Under the pieces are notes generated by a model, which worked only from the letters and a program-made list of their open reading frames with translations, was not told where the DNA came from and did not search any database. Shown here one piece after another: positions 11,701 to 23,878 of a DNA stretch of 64,000 bases. Each line of letters starts with the position of its first letter. The first letter of the stretch is position 1. The translations under genes and the position numbers were made by a program. This DNA is from Teratosphaeria epicoccoides (lineage: Eukaryota; Ascomycota; Dothideomycetes; Mycosphaerellales; Teratosphaeriaceae), in the NCBI GenBank assembly GCA_021401465.1, contig JADDMT010000120.1:18769-82768 (forward strand), in the 5' to 3' direction.

Positions 11701-13750
11701 GCGCTCTAGCCTCGCTGTCGCTTCGTCGGATCCACGCGTTTCTTTACGCCTTGTAGAGATAGTCTTGAAGTGTTTCAAGCTATGATTCTAACATAGGGTA
11801 CAGAGGTCGATACGGAGGATTATAACCCTCCTTAAGGTTAATCGCATGTTCCGCGTCTAGGGCCTAGGCATAGGCCGCAGCCTCTACGTCGAAAATATCG
11901 GCGTATTCCTCTAACTCTAGTAGAAGGGTAACGTCTTCCTTGACGTTCTATATGCGGACCGCATACATACATTAGACCTTCTTTACGTCCTTGTAGAAGT
12001 CATGTGCGTCACGTATCCTTACTATAGGAACTTCGCCTATAGAGCTATAGAACTAATTATTAGTAGCTCTATTAATAACAACTCCCTGCTTGTAGCGCTA
12101 AGGGCGGCTAAGTAGGAGCTCCTTATTAGGAACGTCTTTGGCGTAGAAGACTTCGTTAGTCTTGCGTACTTCTCCTAAGGAGTCCGCGAGTTAGAGGCGC
12201 ACGTTATACGCGCCTTAAGCCGCTACGCCTTCGCCCTAAAAGGACTTCATAGTAGGCAGCAGGGCTCCTAGGATTAGCTTTAAACTAAGCCGTATAATTA
12301 CCCGCTAGGGTATCACGTTAACCTCCGCAAGGTTATCTAACATATAGTCTACTAGCTTAAGCAAGCTATTAACTCGGACCGTACCGGATAGGCGCTAGGC
12401 AGGCCACGAGTCTACACTATTAGTAACAGACAGCTTAGATACCCGTAGTAGCTACTCGGTTGTTTCGGGCTTGTCCTTCTTTCGCCTTCTCTCTAGGGAG
12501 GTTTCAGACACCTTGCTTACCTTTTTCCTATTACTTCGTTTAGGATAGCAGGCTGCCTAGTAGTCCCTCGCTCTACAGATGTAGCCGCTACTCGGAGGCT
12601 TCTCGCTACTATCTTTAGGCTTAGAGGGCTTACTCCTCTAGAATGAACTATTGCGTTAGATGTGACCCTTAGGGCGCTTGTAATAGCGGCCCTTTAGTAG
12701 GTCCTTAGGGCTTAGACGCTTATTATCCTTGCCGCCTGATTTTCCATTTCGCTTTAAGGTGATCTCTATACATGTCGCAAGGGACACGAGGTCTTGCTAA
12801 GTTGTTAGAAGTTCATGAAAAGTCATGATTATGTTCTGAAGATTGTCATCAAGTTTGACGAGTAGGTACTACATGCGTTATGTCTTAGTATAAGGTAGCA
12901 TCTATCCCTCGAGTGTAGCGAGGTAGGTAGCAAAGCTAGAGGTTATTTGTCCCTTCCCCTACTTAGCCTTCTTATACTCGACAGACATAGTAAGGGCATA
13001 GTTCCCTAGATCCTTAACCTAGTCGACATAGAACTAGCGAAAGTCCGCCTATGTATACGTTCTGTTATAGACTCGCATAAGGTTATACCGCTTATGCTAA
13101 TTGTTACGAGGTTCCTTATCCTCTTTAAGCTACATTACACTAAAGGCGACTTATTTGCCCTCTGTAGAATATCCGCATAGGTTAAGCATGAAAACTGCCT
13201 TACACGCCTACAAGAAAGTTCGAGCCTTCTTTAAGGTGTCTCCCTTAAACGGCTTCGGGTTACGTGCGTTACGACTGCCTCCTAGTTAGCCTACTATGGC
13301 CCCGAATTTAGGCACTAGACTTGCGGGCACACGCAGAGGGTCTGCGCCTGCTAGTAAGTTGTCTTCGCGGGTCCCTAGCGTAAAATCTCGCTAGATTTCT
13401 TCGTCTGCTAGTTTATTAGTACTACTTATAGCGACGTCTTCTTCGTCCTTGCCGTTGTCGCTACTAGAAGCGGTGCAGCTCTAGCTCTAGTTCGCAAGGC
13501 AGTTCGTGATCTAATCGATAATTATAGCTACAAGGGCTAGGTTAATAGTCAGGGTTAGCTATAGTCCCTATACAGGGGGCCTATTACCTTGTCCGCTATG
13601 TAATTAGCCTCTAGCAGAACCGTCGCTTAATGTAGTGTCGCTTGTAGGGGGTACTTCTACAGGCTAGTTACTCAGGCTAGCTTCGCTATCGCAGGCGCTT
13701 AGGATAGCACTCGCTACGCATTAGTTATGAGTACGTAGTACTCTAGACAT
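8790..13750 (-). pseudogene. gag-pol: gag-pol of D1, decayed
   Basis: Minus-strand gypsy polyprotein beginning with an ATG 50 bases inside the 5' LTR. Order: gag (about 12480-13750), a retroviral-type zinc knuckle region, protease near 12350, RT near 11000-11760, RNase H near 10650-10920, integrase near 9250-10150, and a C-terminal chromodomain (YYLVKWKGYLPKYT type) near 8900-9030. In D1 and D4 gag and RT are in one frame, so this is probably a single Gag-Pol ORF. The copy is non-functional through many TAG stops. It overlaps nothing on the other strand; the antisense gene ends 141 bases away. Confidence 0.88.
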
Positions 13751-13799
13751 ATTGTAGTATTCTCTGCTAGACTGTAAAGCAGGGGGGAGAAAGTAGAAC

Positions 13800-14159
13800 T
13801 AATATAGATATATATGCTATATAATATAAAGATATCTTGTAGTGTGTCAGAGTAATCCGACCTTTTAATAGGTATAAGATAGCGCTGCTTTCTGCTTATC
13901 GCAGAGGTAGCACTAAGGGTGCTTATAACCTCTGACGCCCCTTAATTAGGGAAAGCATGTCCGAGCCTATCCCTACAGGGGTATCATAGGGTTAGCGACG
14001 TAGGGGCATCCTACGTTAACTATTAATCCTACTTAGACGACATATAAGCTAACGTATGTACGAAGGACCCCCTTGCTATATGTAGCAGGGTCACTACATG
14101 CTAAGGGCAGGCATTAGAACCTATGCGGCTCTAATGGCCCCATAGTATCAACCGTATCA
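13800..14159 (-). repeat. 5' LTR of D1
   Basis: 360 bp, the same length as its partner, ending CCGTATCA (reverse complement of the TGATACGG start). Differences from the 5995-6354 LTR seen by eye are transitions. Confidence 0.92.
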
Positions 14160-14164
14160 CTAAT

Positions 14165-16060
14165 AGTTAATACTAGGCTAGTAAGGTACTAGTTTGTCCG
14201 CTTCCTGACAACAAAACAGCCAAGCTATTTCGCGAACCTCTAGAGGCAGTATATCTTCAAGCTCTCTTATAGTCAGGTAGTCCTTCGTTTTCAGCGCTTT
14301 CTTAATGTCCGAGGTTAAAGACACAGCTAGCTAGGTAAAGCTACTATAGTCTTTGTACTCCTGTTAGTAACGACCTTCGTCTACCTACTTTCCCGCTCTG
14401 CTATAGTAATACTAGCGTTTGTCTAGCTATGTCCGGATTTTATTGTGCGCTTTCTACGAGTCCCCTAAAATCACTAGGAAGGCGAGGTCTAATACTACAT
14501 ACGTATAGACTATCTACTTGAACCTAGCGATTTCTATCTAGAAAGCGACTACTCCTTCGATCTTTAAGTCTCGTATTAATGCGGAGGCTCCCTTTGCTAC
14601 TTGTGTTTCACGACTAACGAAGCTTATGCCGAGGCCTTTTGCGAGGTCCCCGTTAATTGCAGCATAGCATTAGTACCCTTCGTTAATAAGAGCTAATGTT
14701 CCGAGATTATTTGCAAGGACTACATTAGTATATATTAGGTTCCTGTCTATCGAACCTTTCGCCTTCTCCTGCCCTTCTGCTAACGCCTTATCTACTCTTA
14801 GCTCCTAACTACGAGTAAGAGTCACTCTTTTCCTAAGTCGTTACTCGCGGAAACTACTTCTTCTTCGTCGTCGTCTAGGAGAGGCAGCGTACGCGCAACA
14901 TTAATCCTTGTTAGTAGGGTCGCTAATGCATATAGGCAGCCTTTTATCTAGTGTCTAGACGCTCTACACTAGAAACAGAGGTTCTTCTTGTAGCGTCTGT
15001 CTCGCTTAGCTACGTCTACCTACTTAGCTCGCTATTTCCCTCCGCTATTCTAGCGTTGTCTGCGCGTTTGGCCCTAGTTACTAGTCGTGCGGGTAGGCGC
15101 TATGATAGTGTCCCTGTCTACGTTAACACAAGTCGCTATAGTTCCCCCTTGTATATAAGTAGTAACTGTCGTGTTTATGCCTAGCTCCTAGTCCTTCTCT
15201 TTTAGCCATCTTTAATGCGCTGCTTTAAACTAGTCTGTCTTTTCTGAGTTAGTTATGACCTACTCGATCTCTTCAGAGAATGCGTAATAATCCCTGTAGT
15301 CCTTGACGTTTGCTATATACATCTAGGCAGGGTTCGAAAACATGTTCTTTAAGTATCTAATCTTCGTCTCGTCATTCTACAGGTCTCTGCCTACGCTTAG
15401 CAGGAGTCCGTCGAATTCAAGCTAGTGTTTATGCCATGGCTGCCTAGGCGCGTGCCTAAGGTTAGTTACTTACTCTAGAGCCTTGGCTGCCTCGTTACTA
15501 TCTGTAAACACAAGCTCGAGTTACGTGAAGAACTCCTTAGGGTCCCTCCCTTCTGTGTTCCCTTTGTCCTAGTAATGTCGCATCTAGGCTTGTTAACGTA
15601 AGGGTAGCTTGTCATACGTAGTATCCTAGTAGTATTTCCGTAAGAGCGGGGATTTTAGCTTAGAACGCGTATAGTACGAACTCCTTATCCTTATAAGGTA
15701 GTCTCGGAAGGTCTTTGCCTTACTGTCCTAATGCGGCGGTTTCTATTTACGTGACCCTACTACATCATTACTAGATCCCGGATAGGTTCCTACAGAGAAC
15801 GCCTAAAGAATAGCCCTTACTAACGCGTCTGTAGGTTAGTCCGTTAGGGCTAGCGCTAGCGATGCTAGTTGCTAGCGTGATATAGCTTCCGCGGCAATTA
15901 GCGCGTCCTACGTAGCAGCTAATTTGCTTTATACTTGTCGCTAACAGTTTACAAGCTCTTTAATAACCGCTTGGATTTCAGCTAGTATCGTAACAGTTAG
16001 TCCTTTGCTGACTAGGCTACTTGACTTAGTACTTAGCGTAAAGTCCGTAGGAGACGGGTT
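14165..16060 (-). pseudogene. gag: gag and protease region of F1, decayed
   Basis: Minus-strand Gag of the F family. A clear zinc knuckle C-x2-C-x4-H-x4-C lies at about 14935-14984 (CRASRH between the second Cys and His), preceded by the capsid-like block with MRHY, DSNEAAKALE and KIRYLKN motifs near 15300-15620. That block is homologous to the gag of the small element at 29439-30430. Sequence between the knuckle and 14165 should hold the protease but no convincing active site is visible. Stops are mainly TAG. The N-terminal part near 16060 matches F2 at 52900-53060. Confidence 0.8.
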
Positions 16061-16085
16061 TTCTATAGTGATTAATTGTACTTAA

Positions 16086-16247
16086 TGTCACGGGTAAACA
16101 ATGTATACATAGGGGTTCATGTAGTATTTAACAAGTACAATGAAGGAGAGAGAAACAGATCTTAGGGTAGCTAGCCCCTTATAGCTAGAGACTATACTCT
16201 ACATAGGCCTTAGCCTATGCTAGGGTCTAAGGGCCTAGCCCTTTACA
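16086..16247 (-). repeat. 5' LTR of F1
   Basis: 162 bp, beginning TGTCACGGGTAAACA and ending GCCCTTTACA on the plus strand. Same family as 40554-40725, 53067-53238 and 63875-64000. Copia E1 coding sequence starts immediately after it, marking the insertion point. Confidence 0.88.
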
Positions 16248-17870
16248 GTTAGAGGCAGTCTAAGCAGAGATTAGAGTACTCGAGGGCAACTAGACATACG
16301 AAACAATAGTTGCACTAAAGGATGCCTACCTAATTACGTCAAAATAGGTCTTTCATGTAAAATATAACACCGATATATTAATTAACAAGTTCAAAGCGCG
16401 GCTAGTAGCTAGAGGTTTTAGTTAGATCCTTATAGTTAACTTTAAGGACACCTTTGCTCTAATAGTCAGACATAATACTATCTAGATTTGTATGGCTATA
16501 GTCTACATGAACAACTAGGAGTTATACTAGGTCGATGTTAATAATGCCTTTACTAAATTAGTCCTAAAAGAACGCATTCTAATGTAAGCTCTACTAGGTG
16601 TAAAGGTTAACCTAGGCAAAGTGTTAAAGCTACTAAAAAGTCTATATGGCTTAAAGCAAGTAGCTTGAGACTAGCACTAGCTATGTAAGGGAAAGATCAA
16701 GAAGATCTGCTTTTGTCAGAGCAAGGTAGACCCCTGCCTCTTCGTCTATAACACCTAAAAGCTAATGATTTTAGTCTATGTTAATAGTATTACGATTAGA
16801 TCTAAGAGCATAGGCGATGTAAATTAGTTTAAGAGCAAGTTTGCGACATTCTTTAAAATTAAGGACCTAGGTAAGGCAACATATCTGCTAAATGTTAGAA
16901 TAGTTAGAGACTAAAAGGTAGGCACCTTGCGACTAGATTAGACCTACTACATTAACAAAGTTCTAGAAGAGCTCATAATGACTAAGGAAAGTGCTATACT
17001 AACCTGATTGCTAATAGACAGCTATGATGCGATTAGACTATTAGAGCCTAATAATGTTAGAGTAAATCATAAGGAGTACTAGGAGGGTATTAGGAGATAG
17101 ATATACGTAGGCATTCTAACCTAACTAGACATTACGTCCGCACTTAGAAGACTAAGCTAGTACATGTTAGACCTAGCTTAGCATTACTAGCAAGCTCTAA
17201 AGAAGCTAGGAAGGTACATGCGCTTAACAAAGGACCTTAAGATTGTCTATATAGCGAAGGGTTAGAGAACACTAGAAGGATACTCTAACTCTGACTATGT
17301 AATAGACAAGACAGATTGTAGATTATTCCTAGGCAATGTCTACCTACTAGTAGGAGGTCTAGTATCCTAGACAAGTAAGAAGCAGAAGTTAGTAGCTAGA
17401 TCTACAATAGAAGCAGAATACATAGTAATAGTAACATGTACGAAGTAGTTATAGTTCCTATGTCAGATTCTCCGAGATATGAAGATAGAGCGACATATTA
17501 GCTAGAGCCTGCTTATTAAAGAGGAGATGAAGTTCGTAATTAGGTCACGTATAGTATAGATGTAAGGAGACAACTAAGCGGCAATTACCCTTACTAGAGA
17601 TGCACATATAAGCGAGAGGTTAAAGTATATTAATGTAGCCTACTACTACTAACGTAATCTGTGTAAGAAGGGAATCATATCTATTAGCTATGTTAAGACC
17701 TCTAACATAGTTACTAATAGTCTAACGAAGCTAAAACTAGGAACCTAGTTTAACAGAGTAGTAGAATAGCTTTAGCTAAGGAAGTAGCTTTTTAGTTCTT
17801 ATTACGCATATGTCTGCTACTAGATAGTAGTACTACGAATACACTAGATAACCTACTACCTTAGGAATCT
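16248..17870 (+). pseudogene. pol: copia pol (RT, RNase H) of E1, decayed
   Basis: Plus-strand translation gives classical copia RT order: a SKWVFHVK block near 16340, KARLVARGF near 16400, VDVNNAF near 16530, KSLYGLKQ near 16640-16665, a PCLFVY block near 16735 and a degenerate YVN box near 16780. RNase H follows with GYSNSDY near 17280, SKKQKLVARSTIEAEY near 17370-17425, and a final tail near 17870. Roughly forty stops, mostly TAG, make it a pseudogene. It starts inside the gene because F1 was inserted there. Confidence 0.9.
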
Positions 17871-18363
17871 TATTTGTCAATTAAAATCTCCGCTAGTTAC
17901 ATTACCTACAGCCTACACTAGGACTATAAGAACTACTACTACTACACTAGGACCGAGAACTCTAACCGCTACATTAAGGCTAAGAACTCTGACTACTAGG
18001 CTACAAGCTTGTAAGGGCTAGATCCCCGCTAGCTCGAGGCCTACTACTAGGACGATACAAGCTTGCTTTAGAAATGTCCGACTAGTTAGAGGTACCTAGA
18101 CGAATCTGACAAGAGTTAGAGACCTCTAATAGATTAGTAAGCATAACCTAAAGATAGTCCTATAAATCGTTATATGTAGTAGCGCGCTCTTAACAGTTAG
18201 CCTTAGCAATCCTATATAATGGATCGATGCGACTAAACTAAGGAGGAGGAGCTTAAGGAGTAGAAGGCGGCTATAGCCTAGGCCTTTACGTAGTAACTAG
18301 AGGGCTTAGACCTATAGAATGCAAACTCTAACGCGCTAAATATAGACTCTGACTCTGACGTAG
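17871..18363 (+). other. E1 accessory region upstream of the D2 insertion
   Basis: Downstream of RNase H and homologous to 39574-40109 in E2. Two readings compete. A sense frame starts at an ATG (18219) right after TATATAAT, giving an acidic coiled-coil-like start (KEEELKE) and a DSDSDV motif. The antisense frame gives a Ser/Gln-rich tail that could be the end of the antisense gene read from 27282. RIP-type changes leave both with TAG stops, so the true coding strand is unresolved. Confidence 0.45.
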
Positions 18364-18725
18364 TGATACGGTTAATACTAGGGGGCCATTAGAGCCGCAT
18401 AGGTTCTAATGTCCGCCCTTAGTATATAGTAACCCTACTACACATAGTAAGGGGGTCCTTCGTATATACGTTAGCTTGTATGTTGTCTAAGTAGGATTAG
18501 TAGTTGACGTAGGATGCCCTTACGTCGCTAACCCTACGATACCCCTACGGGGATAGGCTTAGACATGCTTTCCCTAAGTAAGGGGCGTCAGGGGCTATAA
18601 GCACCTCTAGCGCTACCTCTGCGATAAGCAGAAAGTAGCGCTGTCTTGTACCTATTAAAAGGTCGGATTACTCTGTCACACTACAAGATATTTTCATATT
18701 ATATAGCATATATATATCTATATTA
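18364..18725 (+). repeat. 5' LTR of D2
   Basis: 362 bp from TGATACGG to TATATTA (the last C of TATCA is mutated to T). Hairpin AGCGCTAC...GTAGCGCT with an inner TCTGC/GCAGA stem at 18609-18642. Confidence 0.94.
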
Positions 18726-18774
18726 GTTCTGCTTTCTCGCCCCTACTTTGCAGTCTAGTAGAGAATACCACGAT

Positions 18775-21700
18775 ATGTCTAGAGTACTACAAACTCGCAA
18801 CTAATGCGTAGCGAGTACTATCCTAAGCGCCCGCGATAGCGAAGCTAGCCTAAGTAACTAGCCTGCAGAAGCACCCCCTACAAGCGACACTACATTAAGC
18901 GACAGTTCTACTAGAGGCTAATTACGTAGTAGACAAGGTAATAGACCCCTCGCATAGGGACCGTAGCTAACCCTAACTATCGACCTAGCCCTTCTAGCCA
19001 TGATTGTTAATTAGGTCGCGAACTGCCTTGCAAACTAGAGCTAGAGCCGCACCCTTTCTAGCAGCGACAACAGCGAGGACGACGAGGACGTAGCCATAAG
19101 TAGTACTAATAGACTAGCGGACGAAGAAATCTAGCGAGATTTCACGCTAGGGACTCGCGAAGACAACGTACTAGTAGGCGCAGACCCTCTGCATATGCCT
19201 GCGAATCTAGTGCCTAAATTCAGGGCCATAGTAGGCTAACTAGGAGGCAGTTATAACGCATGTAACCCGAAGCCGTTTAAGGGAGACACCTTGAAGGAGG
19301 CTCGAACTTTCTTGTAGGCGTATAAGGTAGTTTTTGTGCTTAACCTATGCAGATATTCTATAGAGGGCGAACAAGTCGCCTTTAGTGTAATGTAGCTCGA
19401 AGAGGATAAGGAACCTCGTAATAAATAGCATAAGCGGTATGACCTTATGCAGGTCCATGATAGAATATATACGTAGGCAGACTTTCGCTAGTTCTGTGTT
19501 AACTAGGTCAAGGATCTAGGGAACTATGCCCTTACTATGTCTGTCGAGTATAAGAAGGCTAAGCAGGGGAAGGGACAATTAACCTCTAGCTTCGCTACCT
19601 ACCTCGCTATACTCGAGAGATAGATGCTACCCTATACTAAGACGTAACGCATGTAGTACCTACTCGTTAAACTTGATGACAATCTTCAGAACATGATCAT
19701 GACTTTTCATGAACTTCCGACAACCTGACAAGACCTTGTGTCCCTTACGACATGTAGAGAGATTACCTTAAAGCGAAATAGAAAATCGGGCAGTAAGGAC
19801 AATAAGCGTCTAAGCCCTAAGGACCTACTAAAGGGCCGCTATTACAAGCGCCCTAAGGGTCACGTCTAACGCGGTAGTTCATTCTAGAGGAGTAAGCCCT
19901 CTAAGCCTAAAGAAAGTAGCGAGAAGCCTCTAAGCAGCTACTACATCTATAGAGCGAGGGACTACTAGGCAGCCTGCTATCCTAAACGAAGTAATAGGAA
20001 GAAGGTAAGCAAGGTGTCCGAAACCTCCCTAGAGGGGAGGCGAAAGAAAGACAAGCCCGAAACAACCGAATAGCTACTATAGGTATCTAAGCTGTCTGTT
20101 GCTAATAGTGTAGACTCGTGGCCTGCCTAGCGCCTATCCGGTACGGTCCGAGTTAATAGCTCGCTTAAGCTAGTAGACTATATTTTAGACGACCTTGCGG
20201 AGGTTAACGTGATACCCTAGTAAGTAATTGTACGGCTCGGTTTAAAGCCGATCCTAGGAGCCCTGCTACCTACTATGAAGTCCTTTTAAGGCGAAGGCGT
20301 AGCGGCTTAAGGCGCGTACAACGTGCGCCTCTAACTTGCGGACTCCTTAGGAGAAGTACGCGAGACTAATAAAGTCTTCTGCGCTAAAGACGTTCCTAAT
20401 AAGGAGCTCCTGCTCGCTACCCTTAGCGCTACAAGCAGGGAGTCGTTGTTAATAGAGCTACTAACAATTAGTTCTACGGCTCTATAGGCAAAGTTCCTAT
20501 AGTAAGGATGCGTGACGTACATAGCTTCTATAAGGACATGAAGAAGGTCTAATGTGTGTATGTAGTCCGCATATAGAACGTCAAGGATGACGTTACCCTT
20601 CTGCCTAAGTTAGAGGAATACGCTAATATTTTCGACGTAGAGGCTACGGCCTATGCCTAGGCCCTAGACGCGGAACATGCGATTAACCTTAAGGAGGGTT
20701 ATAATCCTCTGCATTAACCTCTATACCCTATGTTAGAATCGTAGCTCAAAACACTTCGAGACTACCTCTACAAGGCGCAAAGGAACGCGTGGATCTGACG
20801 AAGCGACAGCGAGGCTAGAGCGTTAGTTATGTTTGTCCTGAAGAAGGATAACATGCTCTGCCTATACGTTAACTATAGGGGCCTTAATGTAGTAACTTAG
20901 AAGAACCGCTACCCCCTACTACTTATTAGCGAGACGCTTGACCGCCTTAGTCGCGCCGCTATCTTCTTGTCTATCGACTAAAAGGACGCCTACTACTAGA
21001 TACTAATCCGAAAGGGCGACGAGTAGAAGACTACGTTCTAAACGTAGTATAGACACTTTAAGTATACAGTGATGCTATTTAGCTTGACTAACGTACTAGT
21101 GACGTTCTAAGCGTATATTAACTAGGCCCTAGCTAGCCTTGTTAACACCTGCTACATAGTATATTTAGACGATATACTAGTCTACTCTAACTCGAAGGAG
21201 GAGCATATTTAGCATCTAAGGATAGTGCTTAAACGGCTCCGCAAGTTCGCTCTGTATATAAACCTAAAGAAGTGCTCATTCCTAATAGATAGGATTAAGT
21301 TTCTAGGATACATCGTCTCTATAGAAGGAGTCATCATAGATGACTAGAGGGTGTCCGTAATCGTAGAGTAGCTATAACTAACTACTCTCCGAGAAGTATA
21401 GGTATTCCTAGGATTTACTAACTTCTATCGCAGATTCATACGATCCTACTCGAAGATTGTGGCTCCCCTTACGGCCCTCGCAAAGGGCGCGATTCGAGGA
21501 AAAAAGCTAGGGATAGTGCCTTAGGAGGAGGCTTAGAGTAAAGCTTTCTCTGAACTTAAAGCAGCTTTTTAAACTACGCCTATACTTTAGCACTTTGACC
21601 CTGCTACGAAGATCTAAATAGAGACCGATGCTTTAAAATTCGTAATAGCCGCAATTATATCGCAGCTCTAGTCACACGAAGGTAGTACGTAATAGTACCT

Positions 21701-23738
21701 AATTACCTTCTAGTTACAGAAGATATAGGGCGCTAAGCTTAACTACAAGACTTACGACTAAGAGCTTTTAGCTATTATTGACAGCTTCAAGGAGTACTAA
21801 CACTACCTCGAAGGCGTAGCGTACCCTATTAAGGTGCTTACTTACTATAACAACCTTCGCGGCTTCATAGGCGTGAAGCAGCTAAGTAGTTAGCAAGCAA
21901 GGTAGGCGACTTTCCTCGCTAGCTTTAACTTCGTTATCTAGCATTGTTCTAGAAAGACGAATCTAGCCGATAGTCCTTCGCGACGACTAGACTACGACAC
22001 TAGGGAGTAGGGTAACTAATAGCTTCTCCCTACACTACAAACGAAGCTTGTAGTTTAGGGTAGCGACCTGTCGTTAGCTCCTCTCATAGGTTGACTATAG
22101 GTCTAATAGGGCCTCACGGCCTCTACTAGCGACAAACCCTCCTATCTAGCGGTTATAGCGACTATGTCTAGCTCGATCTGTGTAGTAGTTAACTAGCTTA
22201 CATGTAGTAAGTATGCGATGTCTAAAGAACCCTTTAAAGAGGTCTCGAGACTTATTCAGTAGTTGCAAGAGCGAGAACTAGAGTTAATTAATGAGGGTAT
22301 AGCCCTCTAGGACACTATAGGCAGTCTAAAGTACTAGACTAAGTTAGGCGACTTGTAGTACTTTAACAATAGGCTCTACGTACCTGCTAACTATGCACTC
22401 TGTTTGTAGCTCCTCTGTATTTATCATGACGATAAACTTGCGGGCCATTTTGGCGTAGAGAAGACGAAAGCGCTCCTCGGACGCAAATACTAGTAGCTAA
22501 CGCTAGAACAGGATGTCTCTAACTATGTCAAATCCTGCTAGACGTGCTAGGTTAGCAAATCTTGGCGCTATTGCCCCTATAGCGATGCTTAGGCGCTCCT
22601 ACTACTAGAGAGACTATAGCAAGACTTGACTATAGATTTCATTACTAATTTGCTGCTAGCAAAGTAGAGAGGCAATGTAGTTAACGCTGTCCTTATAGTA
22701 GTCGACTAATACTTGAAAATGAATGTCTTTATCCTATGTACGAAAAAGTACATAAGTAGTAAGCTTGCGCGACTACTTTGTGACAAAGTTATACGGCGCT
22801 TTAGTGTCCTCTAAAGCATCCTATTAGATCGAGGTTCTGTCTTTACTAGTAAATACTAGCAAGAATTTGTGTTTAAGGCGCGTGTTAAGTACTACCTAAG
22901 TATAGCATTCTATCTACAGACTAATAGTTAGACTAAACATATGAACTAGACTCTTAAGTAGTACCTTTAGTGCTACTACGCTAAGAACTAGGATGCCTAG
23001 GCTAACGCAATTCCTATAGCGGAATTTGCAGTTAATAATAGCATGCATGCTACTATACGCATGTCGCTATTTTAGATTCTTTATGGCTTTAATCTAGAGA
23101 TACACCTAGAACTGCCTTAGGACGAGTCTTCTAAGGAGAGGGTGCTAGCCGCCACGGAATTAGCGCGGCGTATACGCGAGGTACATTCAGTGCTAATAGA
23201 ACACTAGAAAAAGGCCTTAGAATCCTAGATTAAACATAATAGCGCCTATGCTAAACTAATGTAGTATGTAGTTAGTATAAAGGTGTTACTATTAACGAAG
23301 AATCTTAAGCTGCAACTTCTAAGTAAGAAGATGACGCCAAGGTTCGTCAGACCCTTCTAGATATGCGACGCGATAGGCTTGCAGGCATACTAGCTATTAT
23401 TGCTATTGTCGTATTATGTGCATGACGTCTTCTACGTATCTCTACTTAAACTATAGGTATAGCGCAAGGGAGAAGAGCCTGCAGACCTGATGCTAGTAGC
23501 AGAAGAGAACGAAGAGTAGGAAGTCAAGGGTATTAAGGATAGTATGTAGCGTAAAGGTATAACATACTATCTAGTAAAGTAGAAAGGATATCTACCTAAG
23601 TATACATAATAGGTTCTAGCTAAAGACTACAAGAACACTCTAGAAGCTATTCGTGAATTCAAAGAGTAGAGGAGGCGTAAGTAGGGCTTAAGAAGGTCAA
23701 TTCATAGGAAGATAAGAGTTTCAGAGCAGAATTCTTAA
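18775..23738 (+). pseudogene. gag-pol: gag-pol of D2, decayed
   Basis: Starts at an ATG 50 bases after the LTR. Gag contains a PKPFKGDT block near 19270-19290, a knuckle-like Cys/His region near 19940-19985, and a basic KKVSK tail. RT shows a LSRAAIFLSID block near 20940-20985, YLDDILVYS near 21160-21185 and LGFTNFYRRFI near 21410-21435. RNase H is near 21600-21800. Integrase shows GHFGVEKTKALL near 22445, DFITNLL near 22640 and DRGSVFTS near 22830. The chromodomain core (YYLVK-KGYLPKYT) is near 23570-23610. A 1-base loss near 20410 relative to D1 and D4 shifts gag and RT out of frame. Numerous TAG stops are present. Confidence 0.9.
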
Positions 23739-23878
23739 CATGTGTATATAGCGCATAACGCGCGAAGTAACAACGAGAAGCAAACGCCCTACTTATACAT
23801 CATTAATTCCTAAAGGCATACCTAGAATAAACCTAAGGAGAACAAGAGACATGCTTAGATTAGCTTCGTAGCTAATGC

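Larger units (their letters stand above)
5995..14159 (-). mobile_element. D-family gypsy chromovirus D1, full length
   Basis: Both 360-bp LTRs are present (5995-6354 and 13800-14159), with gag-pol on the minus strand and an antisense gene on the plus strand between pol and the 3' LTR. The 3' LTR is preceded, in element sense, by the polypurine tract AGGAGGAGAGGCAG. Flanks are CAAAT (5990-5994) and CTAAT (14160-14164), a 4/5 target-site duplicate. Inserted just upstream of RT in F1. Confidence 0.93.
4403..16247 (-). mobile_element. F-family gypsy chromovirus F1 (partial, split by D1)
   Basis: Two segments, 4403-5994 and 14160-16247, join across D1 to give RT/RNase H followed rightward by protease and gag and then a 162-bp 5' LTR at 16086-16247. 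The left part is further interrupted by G copy A and leaves the window. F1 itself lies within copia element E1, whose pol starts abruptly at 16248 just after the LTR. The second copy F2 at 40554-53238 confirms the structure. Confidence 0.85.

Noticed and set aside
13101..13289. Open frame on the plus strand, repeated at 57603-57791 (minus)
   Set aside because: It is exactly antisense to the D gag in both copies; conservation follows from the gag sequence and no start context or continuation supports a gene.
14951..15184. 77-codon plus-strand frame
   Set aside because: Antisense to F1 gag across its zinc knuckle; no counterpart is expected and F2 lacks the region.
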